From positions 1 to 8,917 of the forward strand of contig JBEKYC010000122.1 in assembly GCA_049511415.1 (NCBI GenBank): a stretch of DNA of 8,917 bases. Direction: 5' to 3'. The position numbers and the translations under genes were made by a program. The first letter of the stretch is position 1; every line of letters begins with the position of its first letter. This DNA comes from Bog-159 sp049511415. GTDB taxonomy: Bacteria; Acidobacteriota; Terriglobia; Bryobacterales; Bryobacteraceae. This document shows, piece after piece, positions 1-5,862 of the stretch. Under the pieces are notes generated by a model. The model saw nothing but the letters and a program-made list of their open reading frames with translations, searched no databases and was not told the DNA's origin.

Positions 1-129
1 TGGAAAAGTCGAGGAGCGGAGTTCATCACGGAGCCGATCCCCAAGTACGGCGAGACGCGCTGCTACATCCGCGATCCTGACGGATATATTATCGAGGTCG
101 GACAGAGCACCGACCTGACGTACGGTTGA
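1..129 (+). CDS. VOC/glyoxalase-fold protein, C-terminal end only
   Basis: The window opens inside this gene; only the last 42 residues and the TGA stop are present. The visible end reads GAEFITEPIPKYGETRCYI, then RDPDGYIIEVGQS. The RDPDGY-I-IE pattern is the typical last beta-hairpin of vicinal oxygen chelate proteins (glyoxalase I, bleomycin resistance and extradiol dioxygenase relatives). The Glu in IIEVGQ sits where these enzymes usually place a metal ligand. The substrate cannot be told from this fragment, since VOC proteins range from lyases to resistance proteins. No Shine-Dalgarno or start is visible. The next gene begins 229 bases downstream, so co-transcription is not evident. Confidence 0.8.
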   Translation, partial: WKSRGAEFITEPIPKYGETRCYIRDPDGYIIEVGQSTDLTYG

Positions 130-163
130 CGCTCGGCCCGGAAAAAGCATTCTCAGAGTCCCG

Positions 164-177
164 GGGCCACGTGGCCC
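164..177. repeat. Perfect 14-bp palindrome
   Basis: GGGCCACGTGGCCC reads the same on both strands. It lies 34 bp after the stop of the VOC gene and 182 bp before the start of the propeller gene. It contains a central CACGTG. It has no loop and no T tract, so it is a poor intrinsic terminator; a binding site for a dimeric protein is possible. No function is shown. Confidence 0.5.
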
Positions 178-268
178 GAACAGTGTCCGTTGATGACGAA
201 TTAAGGCCGTTGCCCGCCGGGTGGGCTACTTCCAGTGGCGCCGCAATCCGTTCACAATCAAACTCGCC

Positions 269-288
269 CCCCGCGAAATCCTGCGGGG
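269..288 (+). repeat. Short GC-rich inverted repeat upstream of the propeller gene
   Basis: CCCCGC (269-274) and GCGGGG (283-288) can form a six-pair stem with an eight-base loop, 70 bases before the next start codon. No T tract follows, so it is not a standard terminator. It would lie in the 5' leader only if transcription starts upstream of it; a TAGAAT hexamer at 316-321 is a possible but unsupported -10 further down, with no clear -35. Confidence 0.3.
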
Positions 289-358
289 AAGTGCACTCCG
301 TGTGTTTCCGAGATGTAGAATGGTTCGCAGCATCCCGCAGAGGGCGAGGAGGAGCCTG

Positions 359-1651
359 ATGTTACTTAAGACTGTATCAGCCGTCCTTTGGGCCGTTGCG
401 ATTGCCTGCGCACAATCCGGCGACGGCGCCTATTTCCATAAGAACGCATACGTCATTCCGAACGGCAGCGCTTTTCCAACGGGGATCACGGAAGGGCCGG
501 ACGGCGCGATGTGGTTCACCGAGAGCGGCTGCTACGAAGGTCAGTGCTACATCGGACGGATCACTTCCGGCGGCACGCTCACCCAATACGCAGTCCCGAC
601 ACAGTACGCCAGCCCCAATTCGATTACGGCGGGACCGGACGGCGCACTGTGGTTCACCGAAAGCGGCGCGGGGCAAATCGGCCGCATTACTACGGTGGGC
701 GCGGTGACCGAGTATCCGGTACCGGCGTCGAACTCACCGAATGTCATCACGGTGGGACCAGACGGGGCATTGTGGTTCACCGAGGCGCAGGGCGGTCTGG
801 GTCGGATCACGACGGAGGGCGAGATCACGGAATATCCCGTTTCGATTACAACCGCCAACCAATTCCTGGGTGGGATCGCGACTGGGCCGGATGGCGCGCT
901 ATGGTTCACCTGGTGCGGTTTCAACGGCTCTGGCTTCGCGGGAGTGGCGAGTATGACTACGGCGGGCACGGTGACCTCATACCAGTCGCCGGCAAGCTAC
1001 GGGCCGTTCAACCTGGCGGCGGAAATCACGGCAGGGAGCGATGGAGCGCTGTGGTTCGCGGACACGAGCGGCAATATCTGGCGCAGCACGACTTCGGGTG
1101 TCATGACGCAGTATCCAGTGCCGGAGCGGCCCTCCGGTGGAGGCACGGGGCCGGTGACGTTGGGCCCGGATGGCGCGGTGTGGTTCACGGTTACCTGCAA
1201 TCCGTGCGCGACGGATTGGATCGGGCGAGTTACGGCGGACGGCGTGTTCACCGAGTACCCCACGTCGCGGCAGGGCACTTTGGGCGGGATCGCGAAAGGG
1301 CCGGGCGGGTCGCTGTGGACTACGCTGACGGGATTCGATCTGGAGATTCACAGCGGACTGTGGCGGACGCCAGCGTGCGGATCGGGGATGAACGCGAGTT
1401 ACGCGGACGGTACGGTGACGGTGAGCTTCGACTTGAGCACCGCGACGGCCGCAACGTGGACGGTATCGATCGGGGGGACGACGGAGATACAGAAGTCGCT
1501 GCCGCGGGTCGCGCCGCCGCGTGCGTTCACACTGCACTTCGACAACATAGCAAGCCAGGGCGATGTACTGGTCGAGTCGGAGCTCGCAGATACCAGGGGC
1601 GAGTTGCTGTGCGCCGAGTGGGAGACGGTGAATACGGGCTCGGCGCCATAA
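359..1651 (+). CDS. Secreted seven-bladed propeller protein, virginiamycin B lyase (Vgb)-like
   Basis: Predicted exported protein of 430 residues. The ATG at 359 is chosen because AGGAGG (347-352) lies six bases upstream and a signal peptide follows (residues 1-18, likely cut in ACA|QS). An upstream in-frame ATG at 221 would spoil that signal. Residues 46-325 hold seven repeats of G-P-D-G-A-L-W-F-T-E starting near residues 46, 92, 133, 176, 226, 269 and 314, each followed by a IGRIT..G..TEYPVP strand, as in the streptogramin lyase (Vgb) beta-propeller family. Residues 340-430 form an extra beta-rich C-terminal domain with Cys340 and Cys418. Only three histidines exist (27, 331, 393), none in repeats 4-6. 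Known Vgb enzymes need histidines and a metal-binding Glu on the propeller face, so lyase activity is unlikely. A sugar, lipid or protein binding role is possible. The fold assignment is firm, the function unknown. Confidence 0.85.
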   Translation: MLLKTVSAVLWAVAIACAQSGDGAYFHKNAYVIPNGSAFPTGITEGPDGAMWFTESGCYEGQCYIGRITSGGTLTQYAVPTQYASPNSITAGPDGALWFTESGAGQIGRITTVGAVTEYPVPASNSPNVITVGPDGALWFTEAQGGLGRITTEGEITEYPVSITTANQFLGGIATGPDGALWFTWCGFNGSGFAGVASMTTAGTVTSYQSPASYGPFNLAAEITAGSDGALWFADTSGNIWRSTTSGVMTQYPVPERPSGGGTGPVTLGPDGAVWFTVTCNPCATDWIGRVTADGVFTEYPTSRQGTLGGIAKGPGGSLWTTLTGFDLEIHSGLWRTPACGSGMNASYADGTVTVSFDLSTATAATWTVSIGGTTEIQKSLPRVAPPRAFTLHFDNIASQGDVLVESELADTRGELLCAEWETVNTGSAP

Positions 1652-1729
1652 AGGACGGAATCGTTCACCGCGCAGTACCGGAGGCTAAATACCTGGCGAT
1701 AAGGCTACACAACGCCGTCATTTCGCCGA

Positions 1730-1747
1730 CCTGAATCAGTTTTCAGG
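1730..1747 (+). terminator. Weak hairpin downstream of the propeller gene
   Basis: CCTGAA (1730-1735) and TTCAGG (1742-1747) form a six-pair stem with loop TCAGTT, 79 bases after the stop. No run of T follows, so an intrinsic terminator is doubtful. It may be a 3' end stabilising stem, or chance. Confidence 0.25.
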
Positions 1748-1842
1748 CGCAAGGACCTGCAATCATCCGCGGGCGTGCGCTGAGGTTCGCTGGATGAAGC
1801 TTGAGTTGCCCGACCCGAAGCGTTCATTCAGGCGGTCAGGAG

Positions 1843-2000
1843 GTGTGACGCAAGGGGCGACCGAACGGCGAAAGGCGAGTTCTGGTGCTGTTACGAGGTA
1901 GACACCGGGGTGACGCCAGATCGGTCCAGTCGGGAGGGTTGGCGTAACAAGGTTCCAGATGGCGGGCTACTCGGTGTGTAGCCACCTGACGCAACGGCCA
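1843..2000 (+). ncRNA. Hairpin-rich noncoding stretch, possible 5' remnant of a group II intron
   Basis: Within the 546-base gap between the propeller and the small secreted gene I find no convincing coding frame, but this part folds densely. Stems are CTGGTG (1882-1887) with CACCGG (1903-1908, one G-U pair), ACGCCA (1913-1918) with TGGCGT (1940-1945), and GGCTAC (1965-1970) with GTAGCC (1978-1983) closing a seven-base loop. GCGT (1942-1945) can alternatively pair with ACGC near 1989. The stretch could begin with GTGTGAC (1843-1849), which fits the GUGYG 5' consensus of group II introns. There is no reverse transcriptase frame and no visible domain V, so an intron would be a truncated domain I. 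Another structured RNA is equally possible. The intron identity is inference; the stems are seen. Confidence 0.3.
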
Positions 2001-2101
2001 CAGCAGCCGAACTAAATGCCGGCGCATGGCGCGATGATCCGTAGCATGACCGCCTCCCGTTGGTCGGGACTTGGGGCACCGCAGAGATCCGCGGCCAAAC
2101 G

Positions 2102-2143
2102 TTTTACACTACTTTTACACTTTTGAGACCACTGGCGTAATCT
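2102..2143 (+). promoter_or_regulatory. Promoter of the small secreted protein gene, with tandem TTTTACACT
   Basis: The nonamer TTTTACACT occurs at 2102-2110 and again at 2113-2121, 11 bp apart, about one helical turn. The second copy supplies a -35-like TTTACA (2114-2119). TAATCT (2138-2143) follows after 18 bp as a -10. Transcription would start near 2150, giving a leader of roughly 48 bases. The other copy may be a regulator half-site or a shifted -35. A TATAGT at 2152-2157 is an alternative -10 but has no -35 at a normal distance. Confidence 0.5.
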
Positions 2144-2185
2144 TCCGTCGCTATAGTTTCCTTGGGTCCACAGGTTTATTTCATG

Positions 2186-2191
2186 AGGAGG
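2186..2191 (+). promoter_or_regulatory. Shine-Dalgarno site that fixes the start at 2198
   Basis: AGGAGG ends six bases before the ATG at 2198. In-frame ATGs at 2162 and 2183 lie upstream of or overlap this site and have no comparable sequence. Starting at 2198 also puts the signal peptide at the N-terminus. Confidence 0.75.
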
Positions 2192-2197
2192 CAGAAG

Positions 2198-2620
2198 ATG
2201 ATCAGAAACATCATTACATTCGCGGCCGCGGTATTGCAGATGGTGGCATTCGCGATGGCGCCCTCGGCGGCTATGGCTCAGAGCTACAACGGCAACTGGC
2301 CGGCGACCGTGAGCGGAACGATATTCAGCAACGGCGCCTATTGCCTGACGCTGAGCGATGAACGCGGATCTGGCGGGGTGCTCCAGGGCGAGGCGTCGTG
2401 GGTCTCGGACGGTATCAAGTGGGAGGGCCAGTTCTTCATCATTGACGGCACCCTTATGGTGCAGATTTTTGTGCCGGAAGGCGCGGGAGAGATCGGCGCC
2501 CAAGTGTGGACAGCCCATGCCAGCCAGGGCAAAATCGGCAGCGGCGTCTTTGGAGGTGTGGGAGGCGACGACGGCAAGGTGGTTTTCGGCGAGAAAAACG
2601 GCTGCTCAGTTAGCCAGTAA
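2198..2620 (+). CDS. Small secreted protein of unknown function
   Basis: Predicted 140-residue exported protein. Residues 1-27 form a signal peptide (MIRN then a hydrophobic core), with cleavage likely after APSAAMA and Gln28 as the first mature residue. The mature part of about 113 residues is rich in Gly, Ser and alternating hydrophobic residues, for example KWEGQFFIIDGTLMVQIFV (74-92). This predicts a small beta-sheet or lipocalin-like fold. There are only two cysteines, Cys49 and Cys136, near the two ends, which suggests one disulfide closing the domain in the periplasm or outside. I do not recognise the family. The gene is monocistronic with its own promoter and Shine-Dalgarno site, and is followed directly by a transposase scrap, so its genomic position may not reflect function. 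Confidence 0.7.
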   Translation: MIRNIITFAAAVLQMVAFAMAPSAAMAQSYNGNWPATVSGTIFSNGAYCLTLSDERGSGGVLQGEASWVSDGIKWEGQFFIIDGTLMVQIFVPEGAGEIGAQVWTAHASQGKIGSGVFGGVGGDDGKVVFGEKNGCSVSQ

Positions 2621-2820
2621 CGAAGGGCCGCTGTGGCGTTGCGGGCACCAATTCTGTTGGAATGCCTCAACGAAGAGATCAAGCGGCGAACGTTGGTGGC
2701 GCGGATTTTTCCGAATTCGGCAGCGTGTCGCGGCTGGCGCCGGCGCAGGCGGTGGAGAAGCACGAGAACTGGATTGAGACGACGCGCTACGTGAACATAG
2801 AGAGACGAGCAGCCTGGTAG
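2621..2820 (+). pseudogene. Remnant of an IS256/Mutator-family transposase (C-terminal end, frameshifted)
   Basis: From 2654, in the same frame as the gene just upstream, the DNA reads LLECLNEEIKRRTLVARIFPN. This matches the family pattern of an N-x-hydrophobic-E-x-hydrophobic-N-x-E-hydrophobic-K-R-R-T stretch followed by IFPN that lies near the end of IS256-type (mutator) transposases. Between about 2716 and 2735 the frame changes. It then continues one frame over as SVSRLAPAQAVEKHENW, with RRYL-like TTRYVNIERRAAW and a TAG at 2818-2820, again like the family's C-terminus. Everything N-terminal, including the first catalytic Asp residues, is missing and no terminal inverted repeats were seen. 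It is a dead fragment of roughly 60 codons. Confidence 0.75.
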
Positions 2821-2822
2821 CG

Positions 2823-2839
2823 CGGCCCCCCCTGGGCCG
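2823..2839. terminator. GC hairpin between convergent genes
   Basis: CGGCCC (2823-2828) and GGGCCG (2834-2839) pair with loop CCCCT. The hairpin sits between the plus-strand transposase remnant and the end of the minus-strand hydrolase gene, where a bidirectional terminator would be useful. No T tract exists on either side, so the call is weak. Confidence 0.3.
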
Positions 2840-2879
2840 GCGGCACTCACCTTGTAGACTATGCGGGCGTTCGATCGGA

Positions 2880-4742
2880 CTAGTGTGCCGGTATCAGCGG
2901 CAGAATGATACGAGATGGGCGCTTCTCATCGAGATAGATGGTATTCTCCGCGCTCTGAACGCGACGATTCTGATTCAGCGGCTCGCCGGTATTCGGATTT
3001 ACATCGAACCGCGGAAAGTTGCTACTCGAGATATCCAACCGGATGCGGTGCCCCTTCTGGAACAGGATGGATGTGGGATACATTTCAATCGTGAACTCGT
3101 ACGCGCGTCCCGGAACGAGCAGCTCAGCCTGGCCGCCGTTCCGGTATCGCGCCCGCACAATGCTGTCACCGATGTTCAGATCCACGCCCGCCGGGAAATC
3201 GGCATTCGGGGGATAGACGTCGATCAGCTTGGCAGTGAAGTCCGTGTCGAGGCTGTTGGAACTCGCCCATAGGTTCACGATGAGCTGCCCGGTGACCTCC
3301 ATCTCGTCAGCGAGGGGGGGCGTCTGGAAGACCAGGACGTCGTTCCGTGCCGATAAAGGCCGGGTATCCGAACACAGCCAGAAATCCGCACGGCACCGTT
3401 GATCGGCAGCGCCCTGAAACATCAGCGTTCCTTGCGACGAGATGTTACCACCGAGAGTGGGAACCGGATTCCTGGGATCGAACAGATAGGTAACCGGCGG
3501 GTCCCCGGTGGGCTTTTGCGCGGAAAGAACACCACCCGCGTGCAGATAATAGGGCACCGGCACGGTGCGGGCCAGGGGCCACTCGTTCTCGTTGCGCCAG
3601 TGGCCTCCCACAAAGATGCGTCCGGCGGCGGTCTTATGCGCGTCGCCACCGCCCATGACGTAAATGCGGACCGGCGGCTCGCGGTCCACTCCGTTGTCGA
3701 CTCCCTTCAACCAGTGGTCGAACCAGCGGAGGTGGAAGGCGTCGAGGTCCAGAGCCGCGTCAGCGGTGAACTGCGCCTCTCCCGCGTAGCTTAGGTTTTC
3801 GCTGCTGTGAATCCATGGCCCCACGATCAGCCGCTGCAAGCTCTTCTTCGACTTGCGCAATTGGGGGAAGTTGAGGTTTGCCACCTGTGTGGCCCAGGAG
3901 TCGTACCAGCCGGTGGTGTGGTATTCCGGAACGTCCTTGTACTCCGCCAGGTGGTCGATGACACTGGAGCCGGCGTCTTTCCAGAAGTCATCGTAATCGC
4001 CATGCCCCATAGCTTCCACCAGCCACGCTTCGTAATCGGGAGCGAACTTCAGGGGCGTCGTGCCCGGACGCAGCGGCAGATTGCGGACGTATTCGCGTAC
4101 CCGGGTGGCCAAGTCGGCAAGCGCGGGCACCGCTGCCGGATCGGAGGCCGCTCGCGCGGCGGCTTCCCGGATCGAATCCGTTCCCGTCGCAAATCCCAGA
4201 GTGAAGATCCAGTTGAAAAAGCGCAGTTCGAACGCGCCGTTATGGCGAACGCCGTACCTTCCGAAATTCGACATTGCATTGCGGGGAACCATGGCCTTCA
4301 AGTAGGGAGCGTTGGCGATGGCCATGGCATGTTGCGTCGCGCCATCGTAGGACGATCCGGTGGCGCCGATGCTTCCGTTGGACCAGGGCTGTTCGCCGAG
4401 CCATTTTGCCGTATCGAACCCATCTTTCGGATCGTCGCGAATGGGCACCCATTTGCCCTCCGACTTGTAACGCCCGCGGACGTCTTGAAACACCACCACG
4501 TATCCCCGGTGTACGAAGTAATCGGCGGATGACGCCACGAAACTTTTTCCATAGGGAGTGCGCTCGAGGATAATCGGAAACTTCTCCTGGACGGGAGCAC
4601 CATTGCGGGCCGGCCGGTAAATATCTGTGTAAAGCCGGATGCCGTCCCGCATCGGGATCATGATGTCCCTGGAAACAACCACTTCGTAGCTCTGACCCCA
4701 GAGTGCAAGGGCACCGAAGAACATCACTGCGAGCGTCTTCAT
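2880..4742 (-). CDS. Secreted CocE/NonD-family serine hydrolase (X-Pro dipeptidyl-peptidase S15 type)
   Basis: A 620-residue hydrolase with an N-terminal signal peptide (residues 1-16, LALWG|QS), so it likely acts in the periplasm or outside. Residues 20-350 are the alpha/beta-hydrolase part. MIPMRDGIRLYTDIYRPA (28-45) and VVVFQDVRGRYKSEG (82-96) are family hallmarks. The triad is Ser131 in GSSYDG, Asp281 in GWYDSW and His312 in GPWIH. Residues 440-615 are the C-terminal jelly-roll domain, with LWASSNSLDTDFTAKLIDVYP and HRIRLDISSSNFPRFDVN. Characterised members include cocaine esterase, glutaryl-7-ACA acylase and X-Pro dipeptidyl-peptidase, so an ester, amide or peptide bond is the likely target; the substrate is unknown. 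Length is normal. The ATG at 4742 is supported by the signal peptide, although no Shine-Dalgarno is present. Transcribed alone, convergent with the upstream plus-strand genes. Confidence 0.92.
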   Translation of the reverse strand: MKTLAVMFFGALALWGQSYEVVVSRDIMIPMRDGIRLYTDIYRPARNGAPVQEKFPIILERTPYGKSFVASSADYFVHRGYVVVFQDVRGRYKSEGKWVPIRDDPKDGFDTAKWLGEQPWSNGSIGATGSSYDGATQHAMAIANAPYLKAMVPRNAMSNFGRYGVRHNGAFELRFFNWIFTLGFATGTDSIREAAARAASDPAAVPALADLATRVREYVRNLPLRPGTTPLKFAPDYEAWLVEAMGHGDYDDFWKDAGSSVIDHLAEYKDVPEYHTTGWYDSWATQVANLNFPQLRKSKKSLQRLIVGPWIHSSENLSYAGEAQFTADAALDLDAFHLRWFDHWLKGVDNGVDREPPVRIYVMGGGDAHKTAAGRIFVGGHWRNENEWPLARTVPVPYYLHAGGVLSAQKPTGDPPVTYLFDPRNPVPTLGGNISSQGTLMFQGAADQRCRADFWLCSDTRPLSARNDVLVFQTPPLADEMEVTGQLIVNLWASSNSLDTDFTAKLIDVYPPNADFPAGVDLNIGDSIVRARYRNGGQAELLVPGRAYEFTIEMYPTSILFQKGHRIRLDISSSNFPRFDVNPNTGEPLNQNRRVQSAENTIYLDEKRPSRIILPLIPAH

Positions 4743-4748
4743 CGCTAA

Positions 4749-4756
4749 AGATTATC
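4749..4756 (-). promoter_or_regulatory. -10-like hexamer close to the hydrolase start
   Basis: Read on the minus strand the sequence is GATAATCT followed by TTAGCG and then the ATG at 4742. Either GATAAT (eight bases before ATG) or TAATCT (six bases before ATG) would be a good -10. Both would start transcription at or next to the start codon. No -35 at 16-18 bp and no Shine-Dalgarno are seen. Confidence 0.45.
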
Positions 4757-5103
4757 AAACGCCGGCAGTCTGGAGGACCTGCAAGCGGGTGGGATCAGCC
4801 TCGGGGCACAAAGAGAGCAGTGTCAGCCCCTGATAAACGACGTTGATGAGTTTGGTCGTCGCCGAGGCGAGTCGGCTTGCCACCGGAAGAAGCACACATC
4901 ATGCCGACCGTTGGCACGTCAATTCAGCGGGAACCGCCAGAACCCAGCGACGGCGTGATGCCGAATTCCAGTCGTGCCGTCAAGTAACCCCTAACCAGTC
5001 ACGTCATTGGAATCCGGCATTACACCATTACCGGATGTATGCTGTTCGACCGGTGAGCTTCGCCTGCCGACATTTCTCTGGTGGAGTCGATCCGGACAGA
5101 GGT
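4757..5103. other. Gene-free stretch between the hydrolase and the response regulator
   Basis: About 350 bases without a gene I can support. On the minus strand a 47-codon open frame (4755-4898) ends just before the hydrolase, but it has no start codon context and no recognisable motif. A related pair of hairpins lies at the right end and is listed separately. No transposase motif was recognised here. Confidence 0.5.
5012..5036 (-). repeat. ATCCGG/CCGGAT inverted repeat downstream of the response regulator
   Basis: ATCCGG (5012-5017) and CCGGAT (5031-5036) flank a 13-base loop. The same arms, one pair longer, occur in the next hairpin upstream in transcription (5090-5119). On the transcribed strand no T run follows, so termination here would not be classical. 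Confidence 0.35.
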
Positions 5104-5119
5104 TCATTGCCCTCCGGAT
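5090..5119 (-). repeat. Inverted repeat spanning the response-regulator stop codon
   Basis: ATCCGGA (5090-5096) and TCCGGAT (5113-5119) form seven pairs around a 16-base loop that contains the TGA stop (5104-5106). It shares its arms with the repeat at 5012-5036. It could protect the 3' end of the mRNA or mark a short repeated palindrome family in the genome. Confidence 0.35.
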
Positions 5120-5862
5120 GACAACCAGTGTTCCAGACGATTCGCGTGAGTGCGGCTGGAACGGTGTTCGGAGCCATCGGAAAGCCGCACGATGAATTCC
5201 CGATTCTCGATGGAGCGCAGTTCCACGATGCTTTCCGCCCGCACGATTCGAGAACGATGGATGCGCAGAAAGTTCGCCGGATTGAGCCTCTGCTCCAGCG
5301 AAGCCATGGTTTCGCGCAGCAGGTAAGCGCGGCCGTGCGCGTGCAGTTCCGCATAATCTCCGGCAGCTCCAATCCATTCCACATCGTCCGCTTGAACAAT
5401 CTGTATGCGAGGCCCGGTTTGCACCGTGAAACGGGAGACAAATTTCTCTTGCGTCTGATCGAGCATCTGCAAAACGCGTTCCGCCATCTTCGTCTTCAAC
5501 GATGAATCGACCAGCTTTCGGGCCCGGCCGATAGCCGCCGCAAAGCGGTCGTCGTCCACGGGTTTTAGAAGGTAGTCCAATGCGTGAACTTCGAATGCGC
5601 GCAGTGCGTGCTGTTCGTATGCGGTCAAAAAGATTACGTTCGGGAGCTTCTCTCGTGGCACCGCGCGCAAAACCTCGAAACCATCCATTCCCGGCATCTG
5701 CACATCCAGGAAGATCAAGTCGGGCGAAAGTTCGAGTATTTTCTCGACCGCGGACACGCCATCCCCGCATTGCCCGACGATCTCGATATCCTTGAACTTC
5801 CGCAGTCTGAGAACCACCCCGCGGCGGGCCAATGGCTCGTCATCCACGATCAGCGCTAACAC
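5104..5862 (-). CDS. LytTR-family response regulator
   Basis: A 252-residue DNA-binding response regulator. Residues 1-118 are the receiver domain: acidic pocket Asp7-Asp8, phosphoacceptor Asp53 in FLDVQMPGMDGFEVL, Thr80, and Lys100 in the YLLKP signature. Residues about 142-248 are a LytTR domain, seen in the IQIVQADDVEWIGAAGDYAE stretch, then LRETMASLEQRL, FLRIHRSRIV and the closing LSDGSEHRSSRTHANRLEHW. LytTR domains bind paired direct repeats about two helical turns apart. The GTG at 5860-5862 is chosen because it overlaps the kinase stop by seven bases, gives the standard receiver N-terminus (LALIVDDEP) and has AAGAGGT about six bases upstream. The frame stays open 25 codons further, but those would lie wholly inside the kinase gene. 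Translational coupling with the kinase is likely. All key residues are intact. Confidence 0.93.
   Translation of the reverse strand: MLALIVDDEPLARRGVVLRLRKFKDIEIVGQCGDGVSAVEKILELSPDLIFLDVQMPGMDGFEVLRAVPREKLPNVIFLTAYEQHALRAFEVHALDYLLKPVDDDRFAAAIGRARKLVDSSLKTKMAERVLQMLDQTQEKFVSRFTVQTGPRIQIVQADDVEWIGAAGDYAELHAHGRAYLLRETMASLEQRLNPANFLRIHRSRIVRAESIVELRSIENREFIVRLSDGSEHRSSRTHANRLEHWLSSGGQ

Noticed and set aside
511..1734. A 407-codon open frame on the plus strand, overlapping the propeller gene
   Set aside because: It lies in another frame of the propeller gene, is extremely rich in Arg and Gly, and has no motif. The repeats of the true gene keep this frame open. It has no Shine-Dalgarno site.
1794..1901. 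A 35-codon plus-strand frame beginning MKLELPDPKRSF
   Set aside because: No Shine-Dalgarno, no recognisable motif, and it runs into the hairpin-rich stretch that looks noncoding.
1940..1952. GTAACAAGG resembling the 3' end of 16S rRNA
   Set aside because: Only about ten bases match and the conserved flanking rRNA sequence is missing.
3807..4532. A 241-codon plus-strand frame opposite the hydrolase
   Set aside because: It is antisense to a gene with an intact catalytic triad and typical family motifs. The composition is that of a shadow frame in GC-rich DNA.
4755..4898. Minus-strand frame of about 47 codons just upstream of the hydrolase
   Set aside because: The peptide looks protein-like in places, but there is no start codon with a ribosome site, no family match that I recognise, and a stop immediately before it.
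4991..5770. A 259-codon minus-strand frame overlapping the response regulator
   Set aside because: It is a shifted frame of the response regulator gene, rich in Arg and without domain motifs.
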